Part shown: piece by piece, positions 1-7,172 of the stretch | How positions within the stretch are numbered: the first letter of the stretch is position 1 | How the letters are laid out: each line of letters opens with the position of its first letter | Source of the DNA: JACKNG01 sp050184115 | Lineage (GTDB): Bacteria; Pseudomonadota; Gammaproteobacteria; Ga0077536 | NCBI GenBank assembly: GCA_050184115.1 | Contig: JBFXAQ010000010.1 | Coordinates: forward strand, 124,001-188,000 | DNA: 64,000 bases | Direction of reading: 5' to 3' | The notes under the pieces: generated by a model | The model's input: the letters and a program-made list of their open reading frames with translations, nothing else | What the model was told of the DNA's origin: nothing | Database searches by the model: none | Program-made: the position numbers and the translations under genes

Positions 1-883
1 CGGCCACGGCGCGCGGGAACTCGGCGGCGTAGTTGCCGCACAGGAAGCCCTGCATGCGGATGGAGCCATAGATGAGGCGCATCATGTTGCGCGGCCCTTC
101 CGGCTGGTGCCCGGCGTCGTAGCTCGAGATCTGGCCGCACAGCACGATACGGCCCTTGGGCGCCATGTTGTTCACCGCCGCCTGCAGGATGTCGCCGCCG
201 ACGTTGTCGAAGAAGACGTCGATGCCGTTGGGGCAGAGTTCCGCCAGGCGCGCCTCGACGTTCTCGTGCTTGTAGTCGATGGCGGCGTCGATGCCGCACT
301 CGCCGGTCAGCCAGGCGCACTTGTCGGCGCCGCCGGCAATGCCGATGACGCGCAGGCCCTTGATCCTGCCGATCTGGCACACCGTCGATCCAGTCGAGCC
401 GGCGGCGCCGGAGACGACCAGCGTCTCCCCAGGCTGGGGCTGGCCGACCTCGAGCAGGCCGAAGTAGGCGGTCAGCGGATTCAGACCGTAACGGCCAAGC
501 GCGTCGACGAAGCTGATGCCATCGGGCAACTTGGTCGGCTTGCGCAGGTTGGTCGCCGCGACCGTGGCGTAGTCCTGCCAGGTCGAGATCGAGGACACGC
601 GGTCGCCGACGGCGAATTCGGGGTTGTTCGAGGCGACCACGCGGCCCACCGCCGGCGCCATCACCGGGGTGCCCAGCGGGACGGAGGGATAGAAGCTGTT
701 GCCCGGCGGGTCCATCCAGTTGCGCATGGTCGGCGCGCACAGGAAGACCGTGTTGCGGATGCGGACCTCGCCGTCGGCCAGTGGCGCGTCCGGCGCCGGC
801 TCCTCGCGGTATTCGAAGTCGTCGAGGCGGAGCTGCCCCTGCGGGCGGGCGCGCAGCAGCCATTGGCGGTTGAGGTCGGACAT
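1..883 (-). CDS. CurA-type NADPH-dependent medium-chain reductase, C-terminus cut by window edge
   Basis: Zinc-independent medium-chain dehydrogenase/reductase of the CurA/leukotriene B4 12-hydroxydehydrogenase type, which reduces enone double bonds with NADPH. The frame reads from an ATG at 883 leftwards and is still open at base 1, so about 294 residues are visible and the C-terminus is missing. Recognisable segments are the N-terminal MSDLNRQWLLRARP, the family-typical substrate-domain stretch with APTMRNWMDPP, and the Rossmann motif VSGAAGSTGSTVCQIG about 155-170 residues in. A later FFDNVGGDILQAAV segment and CGQISSYD are also CurA-like. A purine-rich GGGAGA lies just upstream. It is divergent from the flavoprotein at 1025, with a palindrome between them. 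The exact substrate is unknown. Confidence 0.85.
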   Translation of the reverse strand, partial: MSDLNRQWLLRARPQGQLRLDDFEYREEPAPDAPLADGEVRIRNTVFLCAPTMRNWMDPPGNSFYPSVPLGTPVMAPAVGRVVASNNPEFAVGDRVSSISTWQDYATVAATNLRKPTKLPDGISFVDALGRYGLNPLTAYFGLLEVGQPQPGETLVVSGAAGSTGSTVCQIGRIKGLRVIGIAGGADKCAWLTGECGIDAAIDYKHENVEARLAELCPNGIDVFFDNVGGDILQAAVNNMAPKGRIVLCGQISSYDAGHQPEGPRNMMRLIYGSIRMQGFLCGNYAAEFPRAVA

Positions 884-905
884 CGGTGGCATCTCCCGGG
901 TTGGT

Positions 906-921
906 CGGACCGCACGGTCCG
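906..921. promoter_or_regulatory. Perfect palindrome in divergent promoter region
   Basis: CGGACCG-CA-CGGTCCG is a perfect 7-2-7 inverted repeat in the 141-bp gap between two divergent oxidoreductase genes. Its size and position fit an operator for a dimeric regulator of the TetR or MarR kind. No regulator gene is adjacent, so function is inferred from position only. Confidence 0.35.
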
Positions 922-1024
922 TGGATAATCGAGCGCACGATTCTAACGCCCGCGCCGGCGCCCGCTACCCGGCGCCGCAAGGGCGGCGGAGTCGCGTCCG
1001 CAATGCTTCAAGAGGGGAGAACAC

Positions 1025-2500
1025 ATGTCCACGACCCAGACCCCGACGCATCATCGCGTCATCATCATCGGCGCCGGCGGCGGCGGCCTGTGCATGGGCA
1101 TCCAGCTGAAGAAGGCCGGCATCGACGACTTCGTCATGCTCGACAAGGCTTCCGGCGTCGGCGGCACCTGGTACTGGAACACCTACCCCGGCGCCGAATG
1201 CGACGTGCAGTCACATCTCTATTCCTTCTCCTTCGAACCCAAGCTCGACTGGTCGCGCCCGTTCGCCGGGCAGGCCGAGATCCTCGAGTACATGAACCAC
1301 TGTGCCGACAAGTACGGTCTGCGTCCGCACCTGCGCCTGAACACGCCGGTGCGGGCGGCGCGCTGGGACGAGGACGCGGCGAGCTGGAAGGTCGAAACCG
1401 GCGACGGCACGCTGCTCACGGCCGACGTCGTGGTGAGTGCGCTCGGCATGTTCAACAACCTGGTGTGGCCGGAGATCCCCGGCATCGAGGACTTCCAGGG
1501 CACGTATTTCCATTCCGCGCGCTGGAACCATGACTACGACCTCGCCGGCAAGCGGGTCGGCGTGGTCGGCATCGCGGCGAGCGCGGTCCAGTTCGTGCCC
1601 GAGATCGTCAGGCAGGTCGCGCACGTGACGCTCTACCAGCGCACCGCCAACTGGGTGGTGCCGAAGCCGAACGCACCTTACGGCGAAGCCGAGCTGGCGC
1701 ATTTCCGCGCCCACCCGGAAACCGTCAGGGCCAGCCGCGAGGCGATCTACGACACCTGGAACACGCTGTGCACGTTCAACGACAAGGACGTGCTGGCCGA
1801 GATCGAGCGCCAGGGACTCGAGCGCATCGCGGCGGTACGGGATCCGCAGACCCGCGCCAAACTGACCCCGCAGCACCCCTTCGGCTGCCGCCGCCCGCTG
1901 TTCTCCGACAACTACTACTGGATCTTCAACGAACCCAACGTCGAACTCGTCACCACGCCCATCGACCACATCGGGCCGAAGGGGGTCGTGACCGCAGACG
2001 GCGCCTGTAGCGAGGTCGACTGTCTCATCTACTCGACCGGCTTCGAGACCACGACCTATCTCAACGCGATCGAGGTCAGCGGGCGCGGCGGCGTCAGCCT
2101 GCGCGAGGCCTGGGCCGAGGAGGGCGCGCAGGCCTACCTCGGCATCACCACCGCCGGCTTTCCCAATCTCTTCATGCTCTACGGCCCCAACACCAACCAG
2201 GGCTGCATCCTGTTCATGATCGAACAGCAGGTCGCCTACGTGGTGCGGCAGTTGCAGCGCATGGATGCCGAGAAGCTGGCCTGGATCGACGTCAAGCCCG
2301 AGGTCATGCAGGCCTTCAACGACGAACTGCAGCAGGCGCTGACGGCGGTCGACGTGTGGCAGGCGGCCTGCGGCGGCGAGTTCTACTACCGCTCGAAATC
2401 GGGCCGCATGGTCACCCAGTGGCCACATTCCATGGACGCATTCGTGGAAGCCACCACCCAGCCCGACGCCGACGCCTACCTCAGCCAGACGGCGGCGTAG
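1025..2500 (+). CDS. FAD-dependent monooxygenase of the Baeyer-Villiger/flavin-monooxygenase superfamily
   Basis: Predicted NADPH- and FAD-dependent monooxygenase that would insert oxygen into ketones, 491 aa. Visible motifs: the first dinucleotide-binding motif GAGGGG at residues 16-21; GGTWYWNTYPGAECD near 47-61, typical of Baeyer-Villiger enzymes; the fingerprint FxGxxxHxxxW as F157-QG-TYF-H163-SAR-W167; and a second nucleotide motif, GVVGIAASAVQ. In this last motif the usual GTGAS reads GIAAS, so the NADPH site is slightly atypical. The ATG follows a strong GAGGGGAG ribosome site. It is divergent from the CurA-type reductase, suggesting a shared ketone or terpenoid catabolic role. A hairpin terminator follows the stop. 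Substrate cannot be told. Confidence 0.88.
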   Translation: MSTTQTPTHHRVIIIGAGGGGLCMGIQLKKAGIDDFVMLDKASGVGGTWYWNTYPGAECDVQSHLYSFSFEPKLDWSRPFAGQAEILEYMNHCADKYGLRPHLRLNTPVRAARWDEDAASWKVETGDGTLLTADVVVSALGMFNNLVWPEIPGIEDFQGTYFHSARWNHDYDLAGKRVGVVGIAASAVQFVPEIVRQVAHVTLYQRTANWVVPKPNAPYGEAELAHFRAHPETVRASREAIYDTWNTLCTFNDKDVLAEIERQGLERIAAVRDPQTRAKLTPQHPFGCRRPLFSDNYYWIFNEPNVELVTTPIDHIGPKGVVTADGACSEVDCLIYSTGFETTTYLNAIEVSGRGGVSLREAWAEEGAQAYLGITTAGFPNLFMLYGPNTNQGCILFMIEQQVAYVVRQLQRMDAEKLAWIDVKPEVMQAFNDELQQALTAVDVWQAACGGEFYYRSKSGRMVTQWPHSMDAFVEATTQPDADAYLSQTAA

Positions 2501-2515
2501 TCTCCCCGCGACGCC

Positions 2516-2550
2516 GTGCCGAATCCCGGCGCCGGTCCGGGGTTCGGCAC
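2516..2550 (+). terminator. Strong hairpin after the monooxygenase gene
   Basis: Arms 2516-2529 and 2537-2550 pair over 14 positions with one G-U wobble and a 7-nt loop, 16 nt after the stop codon. No T-run follows, so termination may need Rho or the hairpin may protect the 3' end. Confidence 0.55.
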
Positions 2551-2606
2551 CTTGCAGCTCCCCCGGTACCGGACCACCCGTCGGCATGAGCAGCGGCCCG
2601 CGTCAA

Positions 2607-2702
2607 TTCAATGACTTGGCCGCTGGTGTCAGACACCGTCACGCATCCATTCAACGACTTGCTCGTCGGTGTCAGACACCGTGGGCTTTGGTGTCAGACA
2701 CC
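2607..2702. repeat. Three copies of a palindromic GGTGTCAGACACC repeat
   Basis: The 13-bp perfect palindrome GGTGTCAGACACC occurs at 2625-2637, 2668-2680 and 2690-2702. The first two copies sit inside a longer imperfect direct repeat beginning TTCAA(T/C)GACTTG and ending GTCAGACACCGT, offset by exactly 43 bp. A fourth partial remnant, GACACCGTC, follows at 2711. It lies in the gap between the monooxygenase terminator and the end of the VWA gene. It looks like a dispersed intergenic palindromic (REP-like) element; no transposase is adjacent. Confidence 0.6.
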
Positions 2703-2760
2703 GAGCGACGGACACCGTCCGACGACCGCCAACCCGGCGCCGTGCTCCAGATCGCGCCGC

Positions 2761-3882
2761 TCAGCGCAGCGCCCCCAACTCCCGCACCAGTGTATTCAGC
2801 GCCCTCGCGTTGAACGCCGGCAGGAAGTGGTCGACGTAGGGCAGGGCGGCCTTCATGCCGGTGGCGCGGACCTTGAACGTGGTCGCGCCGAACATGGGGT
2901 TGATCCAGACCAGGGTGCGGATGCGGCGACGCGCGGCTTCGAGTTCGGCGCGAATGCGCGCTTCGGGGCCGTTGTCGTAGCCGTCGGAGATCACGATCAG
3001 GACCGTCGAGCGCGCCGAACCCTCGCGCAGGATGCCGCGGTTGAGCTCGGCCAGCGCGGCGCCGATGTCGGTCCCGCCCGACCAGTGGCGCACCTTGTCG
3101 CTGACCTCGGCCAGGGTCTCGGCCACGCTGCGCCGGCGCAGCAAAGCGGAGATTTCCGTCGTGCGCGTGCTGAACACCACCGTGCGCGAGTTCTTCAGCG
3201 CCTGCTGCAGGCCGAGCATGAGTTGCAGCAGGAAGGGATTGAACACGTCCATCGAGCCCGACACGTCGCACAGCATGACGATGCGGGTCCTGCGGGTCTT
3301 GCGTCGCACCCGGGCGAGGTCGAGCAGGTCGAGGCCGTGGCGGACGTTGCGGCGCACGGAACGCCGCAGATCGATGCGTCGCCCGCGCCGGCCGACCTCC
3401 GTGCGGCGCGACGGCCGGGTCGCCAGGCGCCGTGCCAGTTCGCGGATGAGCTGTTCGAGCGGCGGGGCGTCGTCGTCCCAGCGCAGGGCGAGGTTGGCGC
3501 GGCGCTGCACCTCCTCGGCGCCGAATATCTCGGCCTCGCTCAACATGTCGCGGTGGCCCTCGTTGGCGCGCCCGGCCGGCAGGTCGCCACGGATCATCTC
3601 CGAGCGGGCCAGGATGTAATCGCCCTCGTAGTCGGCCTCGCGCGCACCGAAGTACTGCTGGAAGACCCGATCGAAGAGGATCTCGTCCTCGCGGCTCGAG
3701 ACCAGGTTGGTGCGCAGGGCGAGGCGATAGTCCTCCGGCCGCTGCCATTCGATGGTTTCGAGCGCGCGGAAGACGTCGATGGCGCGCGCCTGGGTCACCG
3801 TGAGCCCGGCCTCGCGTGCCGCACGGCACAGCGCGAAGGTGTGCGCCATCAGCGCCTCCGGCGCGGCAGCGTCCGCGCTCAT
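2761..3882 (-). CDS. CoxE-like VWA domain protein
   Basis: Protein of 373 aa with a C-terminal von Willebrand factor A domain. The metal-ion-dependent adhesion site is visible as DVSGSM with D206, followed by the SGGTD and VISDGYDNG segments. Proteins of this CoxE family work with a MoxR/CoxD AAA ATPase as a chaperone pair that matures metalloenzymes or remodels complexes. The ATG at 3882 overlaps the TGA of the ATPase gene (ATGA), so translation is coupled and the two products probably act together. A longer upstream frame exists but only shadows the ATPase. No CO dehydrogenase genes lie in the window, so the client is unknown. Confidence 0.85.
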   Translation of the reverse strand: MSADAAAPEALMAHTFALCRAAREAGLTVTQARAIDVFRALETIEWQRPEDYRLALRTNLVSSREDEILFDRVFQQYFGAREADYEGDYILARSEMIRGDLPAGRANEGHRDMLSEAEIFGAEEVQRRANLALRWDDDAPPLEQLIRELARRLATRPSRRTEVGRRGRRIDLRRSVRRNVRHGLDLLDLARVRRKTRRTRIVMLCDVSGSMDVFNPFLLQLMLGLQQALKNSRTVVFSTRTTEISALLRRRSVAETLAEVSDKVRHWSGGTDIGAALAELNRGILREGSARSTVLIVISDGYDNGPEARIRAELEAARRRIRTLVWINPMFGATTFKVRATGMKAALPYVDHFLPAFNARALNTLVRELGALR

Positions 3883-4808
3883 CCGGCGGTGTCCGTCTCC
3901 ACCCCACGCCCCTCGAGCAGGGCTTCGAGGTCGACACGCCCGAGCCGGTCGATGTCGTCGCGGTACTTGAGCACCACGCCGGCGGTCTCGCGCAGGGTGT
4001 CCGGCACCAGCGCGGCGACGTCGAGCCCGAGCAGGGCGCGCGCCCAGTCGAGGGCCTCGGCGACCCCTGGGCGCTTGTAGAAATCGATGGCGCGCAGGCC
4101 CTGCATGGTCGTCGCCACGGCCGTGGCGAGGGCCTCGGTGATGCCGGGCACGCGGCGCAGGATGATCTCGCGCTCCTTGTCCGGGCTCGGATAATCGATC
4201 CAGAGGTACAGGCAGCGCCGCTTGAGAGCGTCGTTCAACTCGCGCGTGCGGTTGGACGTGAGGATGACGACGGGCTTGAGCGCCGCGCTGAAGGTACCGA
4301 TCTCGGGCACCGTGACCTGGAAGTCGGACAGGATCTCGAGCAGGAAAGCCTCGAATTCCTCGTCGGCGCGATCGATCTCGTCGATCAGCAGGACCGCGGG
4401 GCGCGGTCCGGGGTGGCGGATGGCGGCGAGCAGCGGCCGGGCGAAGAGGAACTGTTCGCCGAAGATCGAGCGTTCGAGGTCGTCGCGCCGCGCCTGGTCG
4501 GCCTCGGCGAGACGGATCTCGAGGATCTGCCGGGCGTAGTTCCACTCGTAGAGGGTCGAGGACGCATCGAGCCCCTCGTAGCACTGCAGGCGGATGAGAG
4601 GCGTGTCGAGCACCGCGGCCAGGGTCTTGGCGACCTCGGTCTTGCCGACCCCGGCTTCACCTTCGAGCAGGACGGGCTTCTCGAGGTCGAAGGCCAGCTT
4701 GGTGGTCAGGCACAGCGGGCGATCGGCAACATAGTCGCGGGCGTCGAAGATCCGTTCGACTTCGTCGACGGTGCGAAAGGGATGTTGCCAGGCTGGGCGT
4801 GCGGTCAT
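3879..4808 (-). CDS. MoxR/CoxD-type AAA+ ATPase
   Basis: AAA+ ATPase of the MoxR family, 309 aa. Walker A is GEAGVGKT at residues 50-57; Walker B is VLLIDEIDRAD near residue 140; sensor-1 is seen as LTSNRTREL. MoxR ATPases pair with VWA proteins to insert cofactors or mature enzyme complexes. The downstream CoxE-like VWA gene overlaps by four bases. The pair is divergent from the acrylyl-CoA reductase at 5046 across about 237 bp. Function is known only at family level. Confidence 0.88.
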   Translation of the reverse strand: MTARPAWQHPFRTVDEVERIFDARDYVADRPLCLTTKLAFDLEKPVLLEGEAGVGKTEVAKTLAAVLDTPLIRLQCYEGLDASSTLYEWNYARQILEIRLAEADQARRDDLERSIFGEQFLFARPLLAAIRHPGPRPAVLLIDEIDRADEEFEAFLLEILSDFQVTVPEIGTFSAALKPVVILTSNRTRELNDALKRRCLYLWIDYPSPDKEREIILRRVPGITEALATAVATTMQGLRAIDFYKRPGVAEALDWARALLGLDVAALVPDTLRETAGVVLKYRDDIDRLGRVDLEALLEGRGVETDTAG

Positions 4809-5045
4809 GGTCGGTGCTCATTGCTCGATGGGTCAAGGGCGCGCAAAACGCCGCGGGCCGGCCTGCGCCGGCCGAGTGTACACGGCGTGGTGGCGACGTG
4901 GCGGCGGACGCCGGTCCGGCGGCAGTTCGCTGGTCACCGCGGGCAGCAGGGCGGTATCCTTGCCGTCCCGTTTTCGCCGCTCGCCGCCTCGACCATCGTC
5001 GCCACGCGGGCCGTTGCGCTGCCACAAACCATCGCCGGAGGTCCC

Positions 5046-6041
5046 ATGAGCGATTCCTTCAACGCCATCGTCGCGCGCAAGAATGACGACGGCGCCTTTT
5101 CCGCCGGTCTCGAAACCCTGGCCCTGTCCGACCTGCCCGACGAGCCGGTCCTGGTCGACATCGAGTACTCGACCTTGAACTACAAGGACGGGCTGGCCGT
5201 CACCAATACCGCGCCCATCTGCCAGAAGCTGCCCATGGTGTGCGGCATCGATCTCGCCGGCACGGTGGCCGAGTCGACCACCGACGCCTGGCAACTCGGC
5301 GACAAGGTGCTGGTCAACGGCTACGCCCTGTCCGAGCGCCACTGGGGCGCATACGCCCAGAAGATGCGCGTCAACCCGGATTTCCTCGTGCGCATCCCGG
5401 CCGCCTTCACGGCCGAACAGGCCATGGCCATCGGTACCGCCGGTTACACCGCGATGCTGTGCGTGAACGCCATCCGCGATCACGGCACCCAACCCGGCGA
5501 CGGCCCGGTGCTGGTCACCGGCAGCGCCGGCGGCGTTGGCTCGGTCGCCATCCTGCTGCTGGCGAAACTCGGCTACGAAGTGGTGGCGAGCACCGGGCGC
5601 CCGGAGACTACCGACTACCTGAAATCCCTTGGCGCGAGCAGCGTAGTGGCCCGCGACGACCTCGCGCGGAAATCAAAGCCGCTGGAGAAGGAGAACTACG
5701 CGGCGACGGTCGACAGTGTCGGTTCGACGACCTTGGCCACGGCACTCGCGCAAACGAAATACAACGGCGTGGTCGCGGCCTGCGGTCTCGCCGGCGGCGC
5801 CGATCTGCCCGGCACGGTCATTCCGTTCCTCCTGCGCAACGTCCGCCTGCAGGGCATCGACTCGGTCATGGCGCCGATGGCGGCGCGTCAGCGCGCCTGG
5901 CACGACCTCGCCCAGTTGCTCGACCCGGCACGTCTGCAGGACGTCTACCGTGTCGAGCCGCTGGCCCGGGTGCCGGCGTTGGCAGCCGCCATCCTGCGCG
6001 GCGAAATCAAGGGGCGGGTCGTCATCGACGTCAATGCCTGA
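5046..6041 (+). CDS. acuI: Acrylyl-CoA reductase (NADPH), AcuI/YhdH family
   Basis: Medium-chain reductase of 331 aa that reduces acrylyl-CoA to propionyl-CoA, known from DMSP/acrylate degradation and general acrylyl-CoA detoxification. Family marks are the N-terminal substrate segment YSTLNYKDGLAVT, CGIDLAGTV, and the NADPH-binding VTGSAGGVGSVA around residue 156-167. The end, GRVVIDVN, is also typical. The ATG has a good CCGGAGG ribosome site. The gene stands alone: a convergent PEP-CTERM gene follows, with a hairpin in the gap. The nearby acyl-CoA oxidation genes fit a role in short-chain acyl-CoA metabolism. Confidence 0.88.
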   Translation: MSDSFNAIVARKNDDGAFSAGLETLALSDLPDEPVLVDIEYSTLNYKDGLAVTNTAPICQKLPMVCGIDLAGTVAESTTDAWQLGDKVLVNGYALSERHWGAYAQKMRVNPDFLVRIPAAFTAEQAMAIGTAGYTAMLCVNAIRDHGTQPGDGPVLVTGSAGGVGSVAILLLAKLGYEVVASTGRPETTDYLKSLGASSVVARDDLARKSKPLEKENYAATVDSVGSTTLATALAQTKYNGVVAACGLAGGADLPGTVIPFLLRNVRLQGIDSVMAPMAARQRAWHDLAQLLDPARLQDVYRVEPLARVPALAAAILRGEIKGRVVIDVNA

Positions 6042-6063
6042 GCATCCGCGATAACAAGAATTT

Positions 6064-6122
6064 ACTTTAGATAAATCTATTAATTATTTGTTTTAAAATC
6101 AATAAATATCGAGGTCTAAAGT
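6064..6122. repeat. AT-rich module bounded by an 8-bp inverted repeat
   Basis: A stretch of about 80 bp that is roughly 80% AT, inside very GC-rich DNA. It is bounded by ACTTTAGA (6064-6071) and TCTAAAGT (6115-6122), a perfect inverted repeat, and contains the inner palindrome TAGATAAATCTA (6068-6079). It lies between the convergent acuI and PEP-CTERM genes and holds no reading frame. It could be a remnant of transferred DNA or a protein-binding site; nothing proves either. Confidence 0.45.
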
Positions 6123-6149
6123 CGATTCTAGCGGTTGGACGCGCTTCGT

Positions 6150-6181
6150 CGGCGGTGCCGGAGCCAAGCCCGGCACCGCCG
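6150..6181. terminator. Bidirectional hairpin between convergent genes
   Basis: A 12-bp perfect stem, 6150-6161 with 6170-6181, and an 8-nt loop. It lies 8 nt past the stop of the PEP-CTERM gene and between two convergent genes. No T-run is present on either side, so it is a candidate only. Confidence 0.45.
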
Positions 6182-6189
6182 CCCCGTCG

Positions 6190-6852
6190 TCAGCCGCGGC
6201 GCCGGCGACGGGCCGCGAAACCGGTCATCCCGAGCGCCAGCAAAGACAGCGCGGTGGGCTCCGGCACGGCCTGGGCGAGGCCGGCGACCCCGACCGTGAA
6301 GCCGTGCCAGTTCTCGCCGGTGTGACTGAAGCTGATGCTGTTGAAGCTGCCCGGCAGGACGACCACCCCGTGCACCTCACCTGCGCCGAAGAACCCGGTA
6401 CCCGAGCCGTTCACCAAGGGCGTACCGCCGCCCCAGAAGCCGGTGCCGTTGCTGTCGACCAGCATCTGGGTGCCGAAGTCGACGGTGTTGTTGTTCCAGC
6501 TGATGAGACCGATGTAGACGTTCTCGATGGCCTGCGAGAAGGTCAAGGTGATCGTGCCACCGGCATTGAGTTGGACCTGTTCGGCCGCCGGCGGCGCATT
6601 GTCCGCAGTACCCAGGGTGTAGACATCCGGCGACCAGTAGTTGGTCCCGGTACCGGTCTGTACCCCGAACAGTGCGCTGGTCGACGTCAGGGTGACATCG
6701 ATGACGTTGGCGCCGACGGTCATCTGCCCGAAGGCGGAGGTACCGCCGCCCTGGCCCTGCTGCCAATCGGTCCAGGCAATGGGAAGGGCGGCGGCGGGCA
6801 GTGACACGCTGGCCGCCAGCAGGCCTGCGATGAGGATATTGCGGCGATTCAT
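6190..6852 (-). CDS. PEP-CTERM sorting domain protein
   Basis: Exported protein of 220 aa. The N-terminus has a signal peptide (MNRRN, then a hydrophobic LIAGLLAASVSLPAAALP). The C-terminus carries the sorting signal: VPEPTALS, a hydrophobic stretch, and a terminal RRRR cluster. Such proteins are processed by exosortase (EpsH/XrtA type), usually in exopolysaccharide-producing bacteria. The middle is rich in Gly, Thr, Asn and Ser and looks like a beta-rich secreted domain, without a recognised catalytic motif. The chosen ATG at 6852 has a TGGAGG ribosome site; longer upstream extensions lack one. No exosortase gene is in the window. Function unknown. Confidence 0.85.
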   Translation of the reverse strand: MNRRNILIAGLLAASVSLPAAALPIAWTDWQQGQGGGTSAFGQMTVGANVIDVTLTSTSALFGVQTGTGTNYWSPDVYTLGTADNAPPAAEQVQLNAGGTITLTFSQAIENVYIGLISWNNNTVDFGTQMLVDSNGTGFWGGGTPLVNGSGTGFFGAGEVHGVVVLPGSFNSISFSHTGENWHGFTVGVAGLAQAVPEPTALSLLALGMTGFAARRRRRG

Positions 6853-7172
6853 GGGAGATGCCTCCAGGGACATTCGATGATGGAAGCGCACACTGGCCTG
6901 CTTTGCAGGAGGACAGCGTACGGACATTAAACGTGCGAGCAGGCTAGCAACGGCTGCGCCTCGCGTCTGTGCCACATTGTCAAAGCGGCACTGGGTCACA
7001 CAGGTCGGGCGCCGCCGCGGGCGCGCCGCGCTGCCCGGCAGGCGCCGTGCCGAGCCGCGAGGTTGGGCTATAATCGCGCGCTCTCGCGGCCCCGCAGCGC
7101 CCCAGCGGCCCTGTCGCGGCGGACCGCCATCGCACACAACACCGCATCCAGCAGCTTCGAGGTTCATGACCC
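6853..7172. other. Gene-free divergent intergenic region
   Basis: About 320 bp between the PEP-CTERM gene and the FadJ-like gene. It holds the start-side signals of both genes, including a consensus TATAAT at 7069-7074 facing right. No conserved RNA or repeat was recognised. Confidence 0.6.
7069..7074 (+). promoter_or_regulatory. Sigma-70 -10 box for the FadJ-like gene
   Basis: TATAAT in the context GGGCTATAATCGCG, about 100 bp before the start codon. No good -35 is visible, so the promoter may need an activator. Confidence 0.5.

Noticed and set aside
2607..2702. CRISPR array
   Set aside because: Only three units, unequal spacing of 43 and 22 bp, perfect short palindromes rather than repeats of 25-40 bp, and no cas genes.
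6042..6130. Integration (att) site
   Set aside because: No tRNA, integrase or direct repeat is adjacent; only base composition and an inverted repeat are seen.
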